DNA of 64,000 bases, taken from NCBI GenBank assembly GCA_015501605.1, contig JADNRZ010000012.1, positions 496,001 to 560,000 of the forward strand. The letters are read 5' to 3'. Below are positions 1-12,307 of this stretch, piece by piece (position 1 is the stretch's first letter; each line of letters opens with the position of its first letter). The notes under the pieces were generated by a model. It did not search any database and was not told the origin of the DNA. It was given only the letters and a program-made list of their open reading frames with translations. Source of the stretch: Panaeolus papilionaceus. Taxonomy: Eukaryota > Basidiomycota > Agaricomycetes > Agaricales. A program made the translations under genes and the position numbers.

Positions 1-611
1 TCACCCCATCCCTCCGTCCAACCCGCAGCTACGTTTGCATTTTACACTCACGACCTCATTCTCATTACCAATTACACGCATGCTCTCAACCACATCTGTA
101 AAGTCTCCCCTATGCATCTTGTATGCAATCCGCCTGGCTGCTCTATTTTTTCTTGTTTTTTCTTTTATCCATAGGGACTAGTGCCCGTCTCATCTCTCTC
201 CTGTCTCTCTCACTCATCCTGCATTGATTGTATCCATTAAACTTATAACTACATATATACAAGATTCTGGCTAGCCCGTCATTTTTCGTCCATCCCACTA
301 CTCTTGATGCGTCGTGTGGGATGTTCTACTCCTCTCCGCTAGCGGTCATAGAACGTACCTGTCTCGAAGATTTCGTACATTATTATTGTCAATACATTTT
401 GCAACTCACCTTTCAGTGTGATGCTCGTTATCCAAAATGGTTTTGCTAGCAGCCAATTCAAAATGTTAAAGACTGAGGGCGGGCTTGAGCAAGCAATTTG
501 AGGCAGAAGGGTCAATCTGTAGTAATCCTCCGGTTCCGTTCGGGTTGTCCGTCCCGCTCCAGATTTCAACAATGACAGGGCAGCTGCCAGTTCAACCTCT
601 TCCTTTGTACT

Positions 612-641
612 TACAGTCGTTTGCATAATTAATTGCCCCAT
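612..641 (-). repeat. Left arm of a 30-bp inverted repeat
   Basis: Read on the minus strand this stretch begins ATGGGGCAATTAATTATGCA and is identical over 30 bases to plus-strand 1112-1141. On the minus strand it is followed directly by GTAAGTAC, a good splice donor, and it lies in an open frame (peptide MGQLIMQTT). This suggests the left arm is an exon end of a former or real minus-strand gene and the other arm is an inverted copy. Confidence 0.8.
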
Positions 642-1111
642 CATTTTTTGGAATCCTATTTGTTCACGTTTGATATTTATCCCCACATCAGTGGGCCGGG
701 GGGACCGGCAGTCAAAAATGCGAGAAATTGAGGCCTGTTGCGTTGGTATTGCACGCATTGCACACAGATTAATGATTCGTTGCAAGGAATTTGACTATGA
801 AACAACTTGAGACTAGTAATTACTTATAAATCTTTAATAAAATGGTATCCACAACTTAAAATTCAACATTTAGCATCAAAGAATAGCACTGAGCAAGTTC
901 AGGCTGTTCAGCATACTCTTCTGTGCTTTTTCCATCAATATTTTACCACCTTACAATGTTTTTACGCATCTCAATTGTCATATGATGTCCTTTAGGTGTC
1001 ATGGGATATAAGGGATAGATAGTATTCGTACATCATTGTGCTGAACTGAGGGTGGATGGGTCTTATCGACCCTTTTTCGGCCAAACAAACAAAGATTTCG
1101 AAAAAGTTCGG

Positions 1112-1141
1112 ATGGGGCAATTAATTATGCAAACGACTGTA
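1112..1141 (+). repeat. Right arm of a 30-bp inverted repeat
   Basis: Perfect 30-base match, in opposite orientation, to 612-641, with 470 bases between the arms. The match also keeps the same reading frame (MGQLIMQTT) after a weakly similar upstream peptide (GFQK versus DFEK). The sequence after the repeat diverges and the GTAAGT donor seen at the left arm is absent. Confidence 0.8.
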
Positions 1142-2567
1142 GACTCTCACAGAAGAAAAAATCAACTGCCAATAGAGCGATCAGGGACTCCTTCTCGTGG
1201 AATTGTGACCTTTCAACCAGTTACCACCGCCGCCGCGACAGCGGCGCACAATTATTGCCCGCCAGATACTACAGTACCCGTGTGGATCAAGTAATTATAC
1301 AGGTAGAAACAGTATTTCACATATCCATCAGGTATATGTTTCTGTAAAGCTGAAGTGTGGTTGAGGTCATTGGACTTTCCTCTTGTGGTGGATACCCCTA
1401 TCTATGCCTCCCTGACTTTCTGAAACGAATAAGCTTGAACTGCCTGTTGACGACACCACATTCTCTAGCCGATAGTTAGCCTCGTCAGACCTTCTAATTC
1501 CACCTGGGGGCCACCGATAGTTAGCTGTTAAGCGCCCAAAATGGCCTCAGCAGCTGTGGATTCTCTTCTATGTGATGCACGGGAACTGATGAGGATTGAG
1601 GTGTGTATGGTTGGCGATGGGTCAAACACCCAAGCTGACGTGTCTTTGTGGCTACTTTTTCGGTCATTTTACCCCGGACGGGCGACGACATGCAACTCGA
1701 CATTCCAGCAGAGTCGGGCCCTTGTTGAATTCGGAACCGCAGCCTCTCGCAACCTTTACACACAGTTCATCAACGCACAATCTCGCATATCGAAATTAAG
1801 ATAGTGATTGGCAACAACGAGCCAATAATAATCCGTACAAGGATCGCACTTTGATGGATGGTTTCTCCAACTCTCGCCAAGCTCGCCGGGGAATTTTCAA
1901 ATCCTCCATGGTAAAGTACATAATTTCATCATCATTTCTCTCGGTGACGGTGGACATTTCATTTAGAAATCTGTTTGGAACCTGACAAGTGATGTTCAAT
2001 TGTTTCAATTGAAGTGGAGCAAGCGTTGCGGGGAACCATTCCTTTCTGGTTTGGATAAGATGGAAAGAGAACAAAGTACAACCTCAAAGACGATGAGGAT
2101 GTGGTTGAAGGTTGAATAAAGTTTAGGGGAATAGGATACCGGCTTGGCTTGGCGGTATTCATATTCGAGTCAAGCATCCAGTTTTGAAGCATCTTGAGTG
2201 GACGGTCCGGGACGCTTTCGGCGAATGGAACGCTCCATCATCAATTCGCGCCACATGCAGGGTCTATGATATTGGATTTTTGACCTCCATACACCCTTCC
2301 CGGTTACAACCTCCGTTTCATGCAAAAACATACATAATGGCGGCAGGAGCTCGTCCCACACCTCCGTTTGCCCTTCCTTTTCCTCATCTTCCCTCACCGA
2401 TTGTTGAATGCTCCTAACCAATTTCAATTGAGAGGATCTATATCTTTCAATTGCAAGACCCTAGACGGGCGGCCTGTCTGTTGTCAAGTACTCAATAAAA
2501 GGCTGGATCCGCGAGTTGTAAAGGTTTCCACCCGCTCTCACTCTGTCCCCTACCATTTCGCCCTTGT

Positions 2568-4403
2568 ATGGATGCAAATGCCTTGATTAAAGCAGCAGAA
2601 GACAGCAGAGCGGTGTCCTACGCATTTGGTGAGTATGGTTCCCAGTTCTCCTTCGACTCTTCGAGCCAACTCGTGGTGTTTCTGTTCAACCAGTGTCCGC
2701 AACTGCTTTAATCTGCTTCGACATATGTGCAGTGCTTCCCCGAGAGGTATGGGCTCTTTCTGTCAAACATCTTGAGCGCCGTGATCTTACCCTTTCCACC
2801 AATCACCAGGTGACTCACATTTGGAGGTAGGCTATGATCAGCCGCGGATAGGAGAGCTGCATCTGATGATTCTTGGTGTTGAAGAGCGAAATGGTCTGGA
2901 TCTAAGGTGCTCTATCTTTTGGCGAGATATCATGGGGCGTTCGTGATATTGTGAGTCCTTAACCTCGGATCCTGTTTGTGATATTTCCTGACCTCACTTG
3001 GCTGCTCTGTAGTATGAATTGTGCCGGTTCGTTTTGCGTTTTGATCACCATTAATCGGGTTAACTGACTGCGTAACCACACAACAGTTCATACTCGACTT
3101 CAAACTTCCCTTTCGGTAAGTCCACTTCGTCCATATCTCATTCGAGAGTATGCTCCGAACTGATGGTTTGTGTGGCGTTGTAATTTAGCTGTGAGTATCG
3201 AACTCCCAGGTTGCCCGTTCAACCATGGTTCCCGCTGAAGGGTTTTATTAACCTATTTTTAGGTGTAAAAAATGGTTTTGGTTTAATTTTGTCTTGTGAG
3301 TACTTGTCCGCAGGTGCTGTTTATGATCTAGCGCTTATTTCATGCCATCAGTGGTGGGACAACACTCCTCGCGGTCATTATAAATGGAGTCCTCGTTAGC
3401 CAGCTGTACAACCTATATGATCGCAACGATCGAGGTAAGCTCTACTTGCTTTGTATCCTAGCGATTCAGTGCTCACACATATACTCCAGTGCTATTCAGT
3501 CTCTCTCTCTTACTATCAGGTACGTTGAGCCGTCTTGAGTATTTCATGGCTTGTATAATTGTGCGGTTGTCTGAATTGTCCACTAGCGTCTTGCATGGTT
3601 CGTATCTTGACTTCGGTTTACATAACCTCGGCATTTGTGCTGATCTCCCCGCCAGGCCAGTATGGTTGCTATCACTAATAGCGCTAACTGGATGGTCAGT
3701 GAGGCCTACCTATCACCCTCTAGAGCGTCAATATACGGCTGCTTGGCACACCCCCCTTTGACGAAGAGTTGGCTTGTGCTCTGGTGGTGCGTCACCGTTT
3801 GAAATTATTCTCCCTTATTACTGAGTCAACGTTCCGTGCAGGTTGTCCCCTCTAGTGGTGACAGGAGTTCTGCTTGTCTTATTTGCCATAAAAACACATG
3901 TAAATCTGAGTATTTTGTACGAAGACAACGCCCTGGATATCTGGTCAGCATCAAGAGCGTTCTGGGACGACGGAACGTGCACGGCTTTTCTGTATGTCTA
4001 CCCTCATTTCTTCTGCGTATCTACCTACCGGCTGACACTAACATCTTCCGCAGCATCTTTTGTAAGTGACCAATGTTTGTTCGCCATTCACTACAACTCA
4101 TCGTTCAACACCAGTTGTACTGATATCAGGGATGACCGTCGTCATTCGGTTCGAAGGTCCCATTCGGACGTTATACATTCCGTAAGTTTCGCTTTGCCTA
4201 TTATTCGACGCACATAGTAATGTTAACACGACACGGGCAGACTTGTGGCTACAGCACTTACCATCTTGGGCTCCCGCCTCATACTTCATGCAAGAGAACG
4301 CCAGTCGAACAATTCGTCGAATTTACCCATCACAGACTCAGATTCCCTAAGCCGTTTTCCCAACCCGATCCCTCGTCGAAGCTCTCATACTACCATCCGG
4401 TAA
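2568..4403 (+). CDS. DUF6533 multi-pass membrane protein
   Basis: This is a many-exon gene for a membrane protein of the DUF6533 family, common and expanded in Agaricomycetes and of unknown function. The start ATG at 2568 opens MDANALIKAAEDSRAVSYAF, spliced (donor after 2628, acceptor before 2694) to VSATALICFDICAVLPRE, then THIWRAKW and GSKVLYLLARYHGAFVI. That LPRE..IW...W..VLYLLARY pattern is the family signature at the first two helices. Several tiny middle exons follow (3.0-4.1 kb), whose exact borders I could not fix. The last exons read MTVVIRFEGPIRTLYIP then LVATALTILGSRLILHARE and a hydrophilic tail ending at TAA 4401-4403. The usual family topology is seven helices with a cytosolic tail. 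The frame is continuous wherever it could be traced, so the gene looks intact. Confidence 0.75.
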
Positions 4404-5358
4404 AACTTCTGTCTCGTAGCTATCAATGTTGTTTTCATCTGCTTTACACCAATTTCCACCCCATTGACATACTATCGATAACACTTGTACCCCACTTTTT
4501 CAACCCATAAACATCAAGTCCATACTTTCATTCCTAATCCAAGCTTAGAACAAATGTGTGCATATTGTAGTCATTAACACACTCCTTAAATATAATTTAT
4601 AGCTTCTCCCTCGTCATACATCTCAAGATTTGAACGACCTTGTGTGCGGAGAAGACTGGGGTTAGGAAATTTTTAATCAGTGATTCACGGCGGACTAAGC
4701 AGGCGAGGTGCTACAGTATGTGGCAGCTGGCACAATCATATGCAGATATTGAATAACCAACGTGTACACAATGTCCTTATACCAAAAAGACTGGTCGAGT
4801 GTGACGTTCGTAGACATTCGAGTCCTACGACCACATCACAGTCCATAACCAGAACGAGATTATCTCCAAGTCCCAGGCTGTGCAGTGGTATGACAATAAC
4901 CGTGCAGCTGCGGGCTACGGTTCCTCGATCTTACGTCCGATGCAGACAAGGCCCATGTTGTCCACTCATTGATCTTCGATGCTCTTGTTTTCCTTTGAGC
5001 AAGGCAAGAAATCAACTATTGATATCAAATACGTAATGAGATCAATGACGCTGTAGTTTGTGACTTTTATAGTACTTAGTTATGTATCGTGATTTCACAT
5101 TGGAATACATGACATGCATAGATGCAAGGCGAACTGACTGATGTAAGCTTCGAAGCAGAGATGATCGCAACAGCGCCTATCCTGAGAAGCAGACGGAATC
5201 ACTAAAGACCGGCAGACTGCTGAGTATGCGTTCGATGTAGTCAAGAATGAGAAAAAGGCATATTGTCAACATACATATATTTATATGAACTTCCATAAGG
5301 AGCGTTTGACACTAGGACTGATTTAAAACGACGAAACGACTACTATGGAATCCTTTGC
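4404..5358. other. Intergenic, nothing recognised
   Basis: This stretch is AT-rich with short unsupported frames (the longest is plus 4680-5036, without domain or splice support). I see no RNA gene or repeat in it. Confidence 0.5.
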
Positions 5359-6182
5359 CTAATCCAGTTGGATGACAGTAACCTTATCAGCATCAGCGGC
5401 TGCTGTCGCACTATTCGACATAGAATTTTTTATCCAATTAAAACCCCGTGTCAATGAAAGGGGAGATAACGCGGCAGTATAAGCTTACCAGAATGTTCAG
5501 TAGCAGGTCTTTGCGGACGGCTACCTATTATTATGTTCTGAGGTGCCCCTGCCCAGAAATCCGTATGGATTCGAGCAGTTACGGGTCCGTGCTCTAGGTG
5601 GCAGTGACCTTGGAACACCTCAGACAATTGCTATGTCGAGTAGACCTGCGTGATTTCGGCTATGGGTTAATTTCATTTTCGGTGGGGAGGACTCTAATGG
5701 GTCGCCCCGCGCCGCCTATTTCTTTATTTTATTTATTCATCGTGACTCTTCCTGGATCATTGGAGTGAGCATCTAGAGCTTAAACTACAAGACATAAAGC
5801 AATACCTACACACGGTCTCCAGGGTAAGTAACCCAAAATGAGCACAACATAGTCCCACCAGCAGCGGCACAGATACCTCCCTATCACTGGCCAACCTGAG
5901 ACGAAGGGGTACAATTGTCCTGGTTGTGGACGTTGATGCGAATGTCACCGCCAATGTCGAAGACTTGGACGTCCCACCAGTCTGCATAATACACGAATAC
6001 GTGTGGCGCAACGACGATGGAAACATGAGACTTGACATACCACCGGGGGGATCGACACAGCTGTTGCATCCAATGTTTCGGTATTGTTGACTGGCCCCGC
6101 CGTTGCAGGTTCCCTCACGGGTGGTATAGAAGTCGACGGAGGCACCTCAAACGGTGGCAAGAAAAGTGGTGGTGAATTGCAT
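5359..6182 (-). pseudogene. Degraded small secreted protein, copy C
   Basis: A broken member of the small secreted protein family whose intact copies are at 12.3 and 14.7 kb. Exon 1 (6182-6041) starts MQFTTTFLATV and then hits TGA inside the signal peptide; about six codons of the signal peptide are also missing relative to the intact copies. After the stop the frame resumes as GASVDFYTTREGTC and IGCNSCVDPPG, followed by a GTATGT donor. Exon 2 starts at 5981 (DWWDVQVFDIGG) and ends early at TGA 5886-5884, right after SSQVGQ, with further frameshifts beyond. A family-type exon 3 with the right phase lies at 5410-5359 (ATAAADADKVTVIQLD, then TAG), but it is some 470 bases from exon 2, so about 300 bases appear inserted between. 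The TATAAAA seen upstream of the intact copies is changed to TGTAAAA here. Clearly non-functional as it stands. Confidence 0.8.
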
Positions 6183-9100
6183 TGTTGAAACAGTGATCGA
6201 AATTGCAGTGGATTGAAAGCAGGCTGGTTTCTGGAGCTGTAATGACACAATGTGCGAGGTTTTACACCCTTAAATCTCAACTATTTTAACTTGAACCATG
6301 ATAAAAGACGTGTACAGAATTTCTTAACTCTTGCTAAGTGCTGCTCGAGCCGCTGGTATCATCCGTCATAGGTACGCACCTATACCTGTTTCATTGATTG
6401 TGCGACCAGTTTTGAACTGGACTCGGAAGTAAGTGGTAACACAGGTGAAATGAACATGATGGTAGGGATACTGGCTGGGAGCGGTGTCATCGTCGTCGCT
6501 CCACCTCCAACCGCCTTTCCGGAGGTTCTTTCCCAGGACAAACTTGGGATTATCTCGGCGCTAATGGTCAGCGGCAGTTGCCGAAACGAGGAGGTGACCT
6601 GCCAGACCTTGAATATTGGAAGAAACCGACGATGTGCTATTCATAGAGACGTTTGACTAAGAAGGACTGCGAATTTCTACCCTCGACCCCACTAATTCTT
6701 TGCATAGGAATGACTGTTTTCGATGCTTGACCTTGCCACTGCAAGTATGACATGACCCCAACTTGTGATCGATACTAATGAGGGATTGAATAGAACATGG
6801 TTTCTCTATAATTGTCAAAATTAAAAAGGACGAGAGCTTCTTAAAATTCATCAAATAGCCACTTCACAGCTTCAAAACATCAGCACGCATCGAGGTTATG
6901 GAGCGAGTGAAGGCTGGCAGGTGTGTGGGAAGGTACACTACCAAAGAGGCTTGATGGATAGACCTGGACGTATATACAGCCTGTTGACTTTCGGCATCAG
7001 AGCGTTGCATTCAAGGACGATGTTACCTTCATTCTTTCCTCAATGGTTTGGATAACCCATGACCAAAGTTCTCTTCTCATAGATAGATGTGTTACTTGGA
7101 TGAGGGCCATTACCCGCGATGCAGTCCTGGCATCGTACAAGGCCCTTTTGAGTAGGTTTCTGGATCAACTTTTTGAGATATATTACCAGTGAAGATGAGT
7201 TTACTTAGATAGGATTAATCATGATCAGAAGGTTCGAAGCATTGACACATTTGAAGCTGTTTTTCGATTCAATCGAGTATCGAACATCAAACAAAACATA
7301 ATGTGATTGCTATTGATGAGCAATAATTCTCAGAAATCACATTATTCAGTTCATATGGAAGAATACATATATATATCTATATACATGCTAAACGGGACCG
7401 ACGCTGCGTGCGGCAACATCCGAGGCCCTTTACGCCTCCTGATGATCCTATGCTGAGGCAAGGTTATTGACGTGTTAGCGGAATTGAGAGTGGTGGGGAA
7501 AGGGGGTAAGGTACATGGACAAGCGTAGAATAGTGGAATTTAATGTGAGGTGTAACGCGATGTCAGTTCGAGGAGGAACGAGAGCATCAACGAAACGATT
7601 GTCTGATGCACGTGAGTGGAGAAACGAGGCACGTGGGGGTCCAAACGGACGAAATGCACTGGCGCGGGGGAAAAGAACCTGAGCCTAAAGGCCTCGGAAT
7701 ATGAATACTTGTGTTTGATGCTCAAAAATGAATTCATTACAACCTCCACCGATGACCATTTCCTGCTACCTCTCATCAAATTGGCAACAAAGAAAGGTTC
7801 CTGTTGAAAGAATGAGTACCAGGGTTAGGAATTGTACTGATGTTTTACACTATGCACCAGGAAATTGCCATCGAGAATACAAAAGTGAAGATAGCCTTCC
7901 ATCGGAGTGATGCTGCCAGTGTTTTCATCAAAGGTCAATGGGTGTTCCCAGAAAGGCAAAAGGGCCCCGAGGCATTTCCTATTAATAGTTAGGACGAGGA
8001 CACCGTAACGGCGTAACACCGGTTCCCTTTCTAAATCGACTGTGTGCCCGATTTGTATCGTGGGTACCCCTCGCGTTGTACAGATTTATAGTTACCCCCG
8101 AGCGCCCCGAGTACATGTATAAGTAGTGAAAGTCCCCCACATAGGTACGTACAAGATTTGATGCATGGTATTTTTGCAGAATAGGGGCGAGACTGTTGAG
8201 TCAGAAGCACTCGCGCATCGGAACGGCCTACCATCGAAGTTCGTGTGTGGGGACTCTTGTTCCTGGCTATCTCCGCATAAAACGAATTTGGTATTCAAGC
8301 CCTGTTGCACCTAGTCTCGGTTAACTTATGTGATATGTTGGACCTTGATATAAGGGGAATCTGAAATAGAAGGTATACAGTTCGCTCCCTATTAGACATA
8401 AACCACAACGAAGATATCACTGAAGTGACTGAACTTTCTGAAATCATCATATGCTACGGGCAGGTGGCCAAGTTTTATCTCCTTTTTCATTTCAAAAGTG
8501 TAAAATGGAGAACGATTTCATCAGTTGATTCAGACAAATAGGACTTAACTGGAGATTGGTTTGCAACTGTCCGCAATTCATGCAGTCCTGGAAATTAAAG
8601 AGCGCTTATGAGCGTCAGACACTTTTCGAAACTCTCATCGACACCCTCAAGGGGTGCTCGCCTGCGTTCCTCTAGCTTTCACAACCTCTTCAGTCCAAGT
8701 AATCTCACCCGACCACCCCGAGCGCGCTACTCCACAATGGCGAAGCCGTTCATTGAATGAAAATAGGTCGCCACGGAGCAAGAAGATAGAATATCCGAGC
8801 TTTGCTTCGAAATATGGAGTGTCCCATGACCTTTTTGATGATGACAGGAAGAGATGAGAGTGTCTGGGCATAAGTGTCGTTCAGGGTTCGAGTACACGCA
8901 TTTCGAGGGTCTCATCCGATGTCCGTTCGTCCTTGAAGCTTATAATACCCATGAAGGGTGCTACATCTGGATTGCACCCCAGATGTACTGTCGTCCATAT
9001 GAGATCCACTTCTTTGTTATCCCCTTTTCAAACTTCCTCGATCAAATCAGCGATTGTCCCGAACAAATTCGCGGTCCTTGCGTCGATACCATTCTTACCA

Positions 9101-9249
9101 TGATATCTGTCCCAACCAATCCAAAACCAGGAGAAGAGATGGCGAATAATTATATGATATGTGAAAGACTGAAGATTATGATATTGCGAATCTGGGATAA
9201 GACACTTTAGCTCGTCGTTCAATATCAGCATCACTTCTTCTGATTCTGT
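6183..9249. other. Long intergenic stretch without recognised gene
   Basis: About 3 kb with only short competing frames (for example plus 8854-9210, 118 codons; minus 8647-8871). None has a recognisable domain, signal peptide or consistent splice pattern. The plus 8854-9210 frame is the longest and cannot be excluded as part of an unknown gene. No RNA gene or repeat was seen. Confidence 0.45.
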
Positions 9250-9450
9250 CTAATGGGTCGTATCTAGCTTGAACATCGTGACTGTTAAAAATAAAGCCAG
9301 CCATGTCAGGGCACAGAATGGTGAAGGACGGTAGCCAGCGCACCCAGAAAAATGATGTCTGTGGTGCCTTCCATGTGGGTAAGCGGCGACTTCAAACAGG
9401 GAAGCAGATAAGACAGTGATCCATGCTGCGACGAGGACAGCAAGCTTCAT
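9250..9450 (-). CDS. Possible small secreted or membrane peptide
   Basis: A 66-residue open frame. The first 23 residues (MKLAVLVAAWITVLSASLFE then VAA) look like a secretion signal with a cleavage site near AAY. A His-rich stretch (HGRHHRHH) and two cysteines follow, and then a second hydrophobic segment (FCALTWLALFLTVTMF). I do not recognise a family. The second hydrophobic part could be read-through into an intron, since the frame runs on without a clear domain end. The chosen start is the Met directly before the signal-like segment; an upstream in-frame Met lies at 9510. Weak support: it rests only on the signal-peptide look. Confidence 0.25.
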   Translation of the reverse strand: MKLAVLVAAWITVLSASLFEVAAYPHGRHHRHHFSGCAGYRPSPFCALTWLALFLTVTMFKLDTTH

Positions 9451-10241
9451 AATACCAAGCGGGATCTGGGATGGGTTCTTTGTGTAGGGAATGCTAACGA
9501 GCAACTGCATCAGGGCAGACGTGTATGGAGGGCAGACGAGACCGGCTCAACTGATGGGGCGGATTGGGAGTAAACAAGTAAACTCATTTCATACCCTCGA
9601 GTGGGGTCGAATCGGCGAGGTCCCAATCGTGCTTTCCGAATTCATGGATACCATTTGCTCGCGTCAGGTAGAAATTCCTTGATTTCCGCTACAGCCTAAA
9701 GACCTGGTCCAGCATATTAATCAAGTCCTTGTGGACCCAACCGTATTTTCCTGGCGACAAATTCACGATTGTGCGAAAATACGAGCCGCAGCGAAACTTG
9801 AAAAGATGCATATCGAGCGAGTACGGACTTGAGGTGCATCCATCAACTCGCATGCTCATCGACTGTCCCGTTGAAACTCAGGAGCATATGCGTTTTTCTG
9901 ATTAAAATGCAAGACGATTTAGTGATGGGTCCAAGGTCGATAGAAAATATATTGTTACCATCGGATGCTCGTGGTGACCACGACGTGAAACATCAGCTAA
10001 AAACTATCGAAAACAGAAGTGAACATGAGGGAGGGCTCTGAACAAACTGCTTGTCAAGGGCCCAGAAATCTGGACAAGATAATAAAGCAAACTCACTGGT
10101 AAACTGCTTCCAACCACGAAAAGGCACTACTGTGGTATCATCAAACCAATAATCAGACGATTGAAAAGTATATATTCGGTAGTATCCAAGCCCCACATCT
10201 ACCAGCAAGCCATGTCAAACCCGCCTGGTCACAGACCACCC
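9451..10241. other. Intergenic, nothing recognised
   Basis: The space downstream (3' side) of COQ1. Only short frames occur in it and there is no family match or repeat. Confidence 0.5.
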
Positions 10242-11781
10242 CTAGTTCTTTCTCCTCATCACCCTCTCAATCAACCCTAGCAATCCCCTCTTGCCATCAC
10301 TCTCAGGTAACATATCAAGCACACTCCGTGCCTGGTCTGCGTACTCTGTTGCTAAAGCGCGGGTACGTTCGACACCAGATGAGGAAAGGACAAGATTTCG
10401 AGCCTGTACGCGAGTCATGTTAGCAAACATTGTTATTTCATCGATACGAGGATACACAAAAATAAAAATGAGACGAGGCTACGCACTCTTTCTACATCAC
10501 CCCCACCCTCAAATCCTCTCTTAATCAGTTCGCCAAGCTCAGGATATTCCTCCCATGCGTATAACGCAGGACCAGTGGTCAACCCGAGCTGAAGGTCTGC
10601 TCCTCCTGGTTTGCCGAGCGTCGACGAGGCGTGCTCATAATCCAAAATATCGTCGACGAGCTGCAGTGGACCTGTCAGCAATTCGTTATTGTATACTCAA
10701 AAACGAAATTTTTTACCTGGAATGCAATGCCTAGATTCCTCCCATATGCATACGCGATCTCCTTCCATGGTTCACCATCTTTACAGCCTCCCAGCACAAC
10801 AGCAGACCGTGCACCTTTTGCCATCAATGACGCGGTTTTGAGGTATGTTTTCTGGAGGTAAATTGCCCATGCCGTTCTCGTTAAAGGAGAAAATTGTGTC
10901 GTTGAAGGAAAGAGCTCCTCGGGTGAGCCCGTCATTGGACTTGTCTGAGAGGTTGATTTGGCCGGGTCCCCCTCTTCCACTTTAACCTCCCTCATCTGCA
11001 ATATCTCTCCTTCCACTAAATTTGACAACACGCCCGCTATAAGCTCAGTGACCTCCTCATCCCCAAGCCTGGCCAACATCGCACTCGCCCTTCCCAGAAC
11101 GAAATTCCCGCCTAGCACTGAAAGCTTATTTCCGAACGCAGCAGGGGCTGACGGTGCTCCACGACGAAGTTCCGACTCATCAATGACATCGTCATGAAGC
11201 AACGAAGCTGTGTGTAGCATTTCGACAATTTGGGCCAACCGAAGCTGAGTAGGAAGTATCGTGTGCGTCAAAGCTGGTGTATGAGGACTTGTGCCCCGTT
11301 CTGCGCTGGTTTGGGCTCTCCCTTCCCAGCTTCCCTGACCACCTTGCACATCAAACCCCAACCCGAAATCCCTCGTGTATCTCTCCATATCAGGATTCCA
11401 ATCGTTTAACACGTCAGGTCTGCTTAAACTTCTATCCAATTCGTCCTCCCTCCCACCTGTTCCTATCGTTTCAGAATGCCATTTTTTGTGTGACCATCCC
11501 GACCCAAGGCCGTTGGTGGCGAGTGAGAATAGTAGGATGAGAACGGGTCGGACTTGTTTGGAAGGGTGTTGGAAGTAGTATTTGGTGAGTTCTGACAAGG
11601 CAGGATGTCCTGAAGTTAGTAGTGGTAATAATGACGTCCGGAGGGATGTAAGATGTGGCGCGACGAGTGCGAATGGATCCGTGGGTTGTGTGGTTGGTGT
11701 TGACGTAGTATGCCTTCGTATTCGCGGTCTAAGTCGCGTTTGCGTGTGTAGAATCTGTTTAGGTATGCAGCGGCGTAGCAT
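10242..11781 (-). CDS. COQ1: Mitochondrial polyprenyl diphosphate synthase (COQ1)
   Basis: Trans-prenyltransferase that builds the long isoprenoid tail of ubiquinone from isopentenyl diphosphate in the mitochondrial matrix. Three exons (11781-10717, 10660-10487, 10403-10242) give 466 residues with frame continuity at both junctions. The N-terminus (MLRRCIPKQILHTQTRLRPR) is Arg-rich and lacks acidic residues, as a mitochondrial presequence should. KQVRPVL marks the substrate-binding start of the domain. The first aspartate-rich motif is LLHDDVIDE, and the second is GIAFQ|LVDDILDY, split exactly by intron 1. The GKPGGADLQLG loop and the C-terminal helix with the family's 'R..L..YADQA' follow. 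As in other fungal Coq1 proteins, an acidic Ser/Thr-rich insert sits between KQVRPVL and the first DDxxD. A conserved single-copy housekeeping gene; nothing suggests damage. Confidence 0.93.
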
Positions 11782-11847
11782 TATGGATTAATAAATGAAT
11801 CTATAACTTTTCTGCAATGCTCTATTAGCAGCCAAAGACGAGGATGC

Positions 11848-12110
11848 TCATCCCGTTACGTACCGAAATGAAATAATTGGCTCGATTTTGGCTCGAACTA
11901 CCCAGACCACACCAGATGCCCGTAACGCTTTGGATGTACCAAACTAAAGATGATGGTTGTATTAGACATTGAGCTCAAGGGTTTAGCGTTGAGATTACTT
12001 GGACTTACGGGACTAATTGCTGAAAATGGTTCTTCAACTTGACTGTAATCGAGAATGTTTGTTTGTCTCTGCTTGTTACGGCTGTTATCCAGGGGCGATA
12101 GGGGCATCAT
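11848..12110 (-). CDS. Possible 65-residue two-exon protein upstream of COQ1
   Basis: A small frame interrupted by one well-formed intron. Exon 1 (12110-12009) begins MMPLSPLDNSRNKQRQTNIL and ends in ..FSAISP. GTAAGTCC...CATCATCTTTAG (12008-11944, 65 nt, with CTAA-type branch sites) separates it from exon 2 (11943-11848), which reads FGTSKALRASGVVWVVRAKI and ends YVTG then TGA. The join is in phase 0. The short central hydrophobic run (VVWVV) with basic flanks would fit a small membrane-associated protein, but I recognise no family. It lies 66 bases upstream of the COQ1 start on the same strand, so it could also be a COQ1 leader region. Evidence is the clean intron and frame only. Confidence 0.3.
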
Positions 12111-12307
12111 TATCTATTTTGGTTGACGTGTGATTGAATCTTATTATAGCGTCGCACAAGTTCTTCGATCGTCCCATCGAAAGATGTAGAGTCATAAACT
12201 TTAAATTTAATGCATGGCAGGTGTGTATTTCAAGCATGAGTACAGCCACCGACACACTACCGCGTACAAGTTATAAATGACATGGTATTTACATGCTAAT
12301 GAGCATA

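Larger units (their letters stand above)
1..2567. other. Gene-poor left end, no gene recognised
   Basis: No protein family is recognisable here. The first 300 bases are pyrimidine-rich and read like a 3' UTR or intergenic DNA. Short open frames occur on both strands (for example minus 339-785, plus 1541-1804, minus 1796-2427), but they overlap each other in competing frames and none shows a signal peptide, domain motif or convincing splice pattern. A 30-base perfect inverted repeat (612-641 and 1112-1141) lies inside and is listed separately. A degraded gene on the minus strand between 340 and 800 is possible. Confidence 0.5.

Noticed and set aside
10675..10716. C-terminal extension of the first COQ1 exon (KNFVFEYTITNC)
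   Set aside because: It is intron 1 read through; splicing from 10717 to 10660 restores the family's FQLVDDILDY motif.
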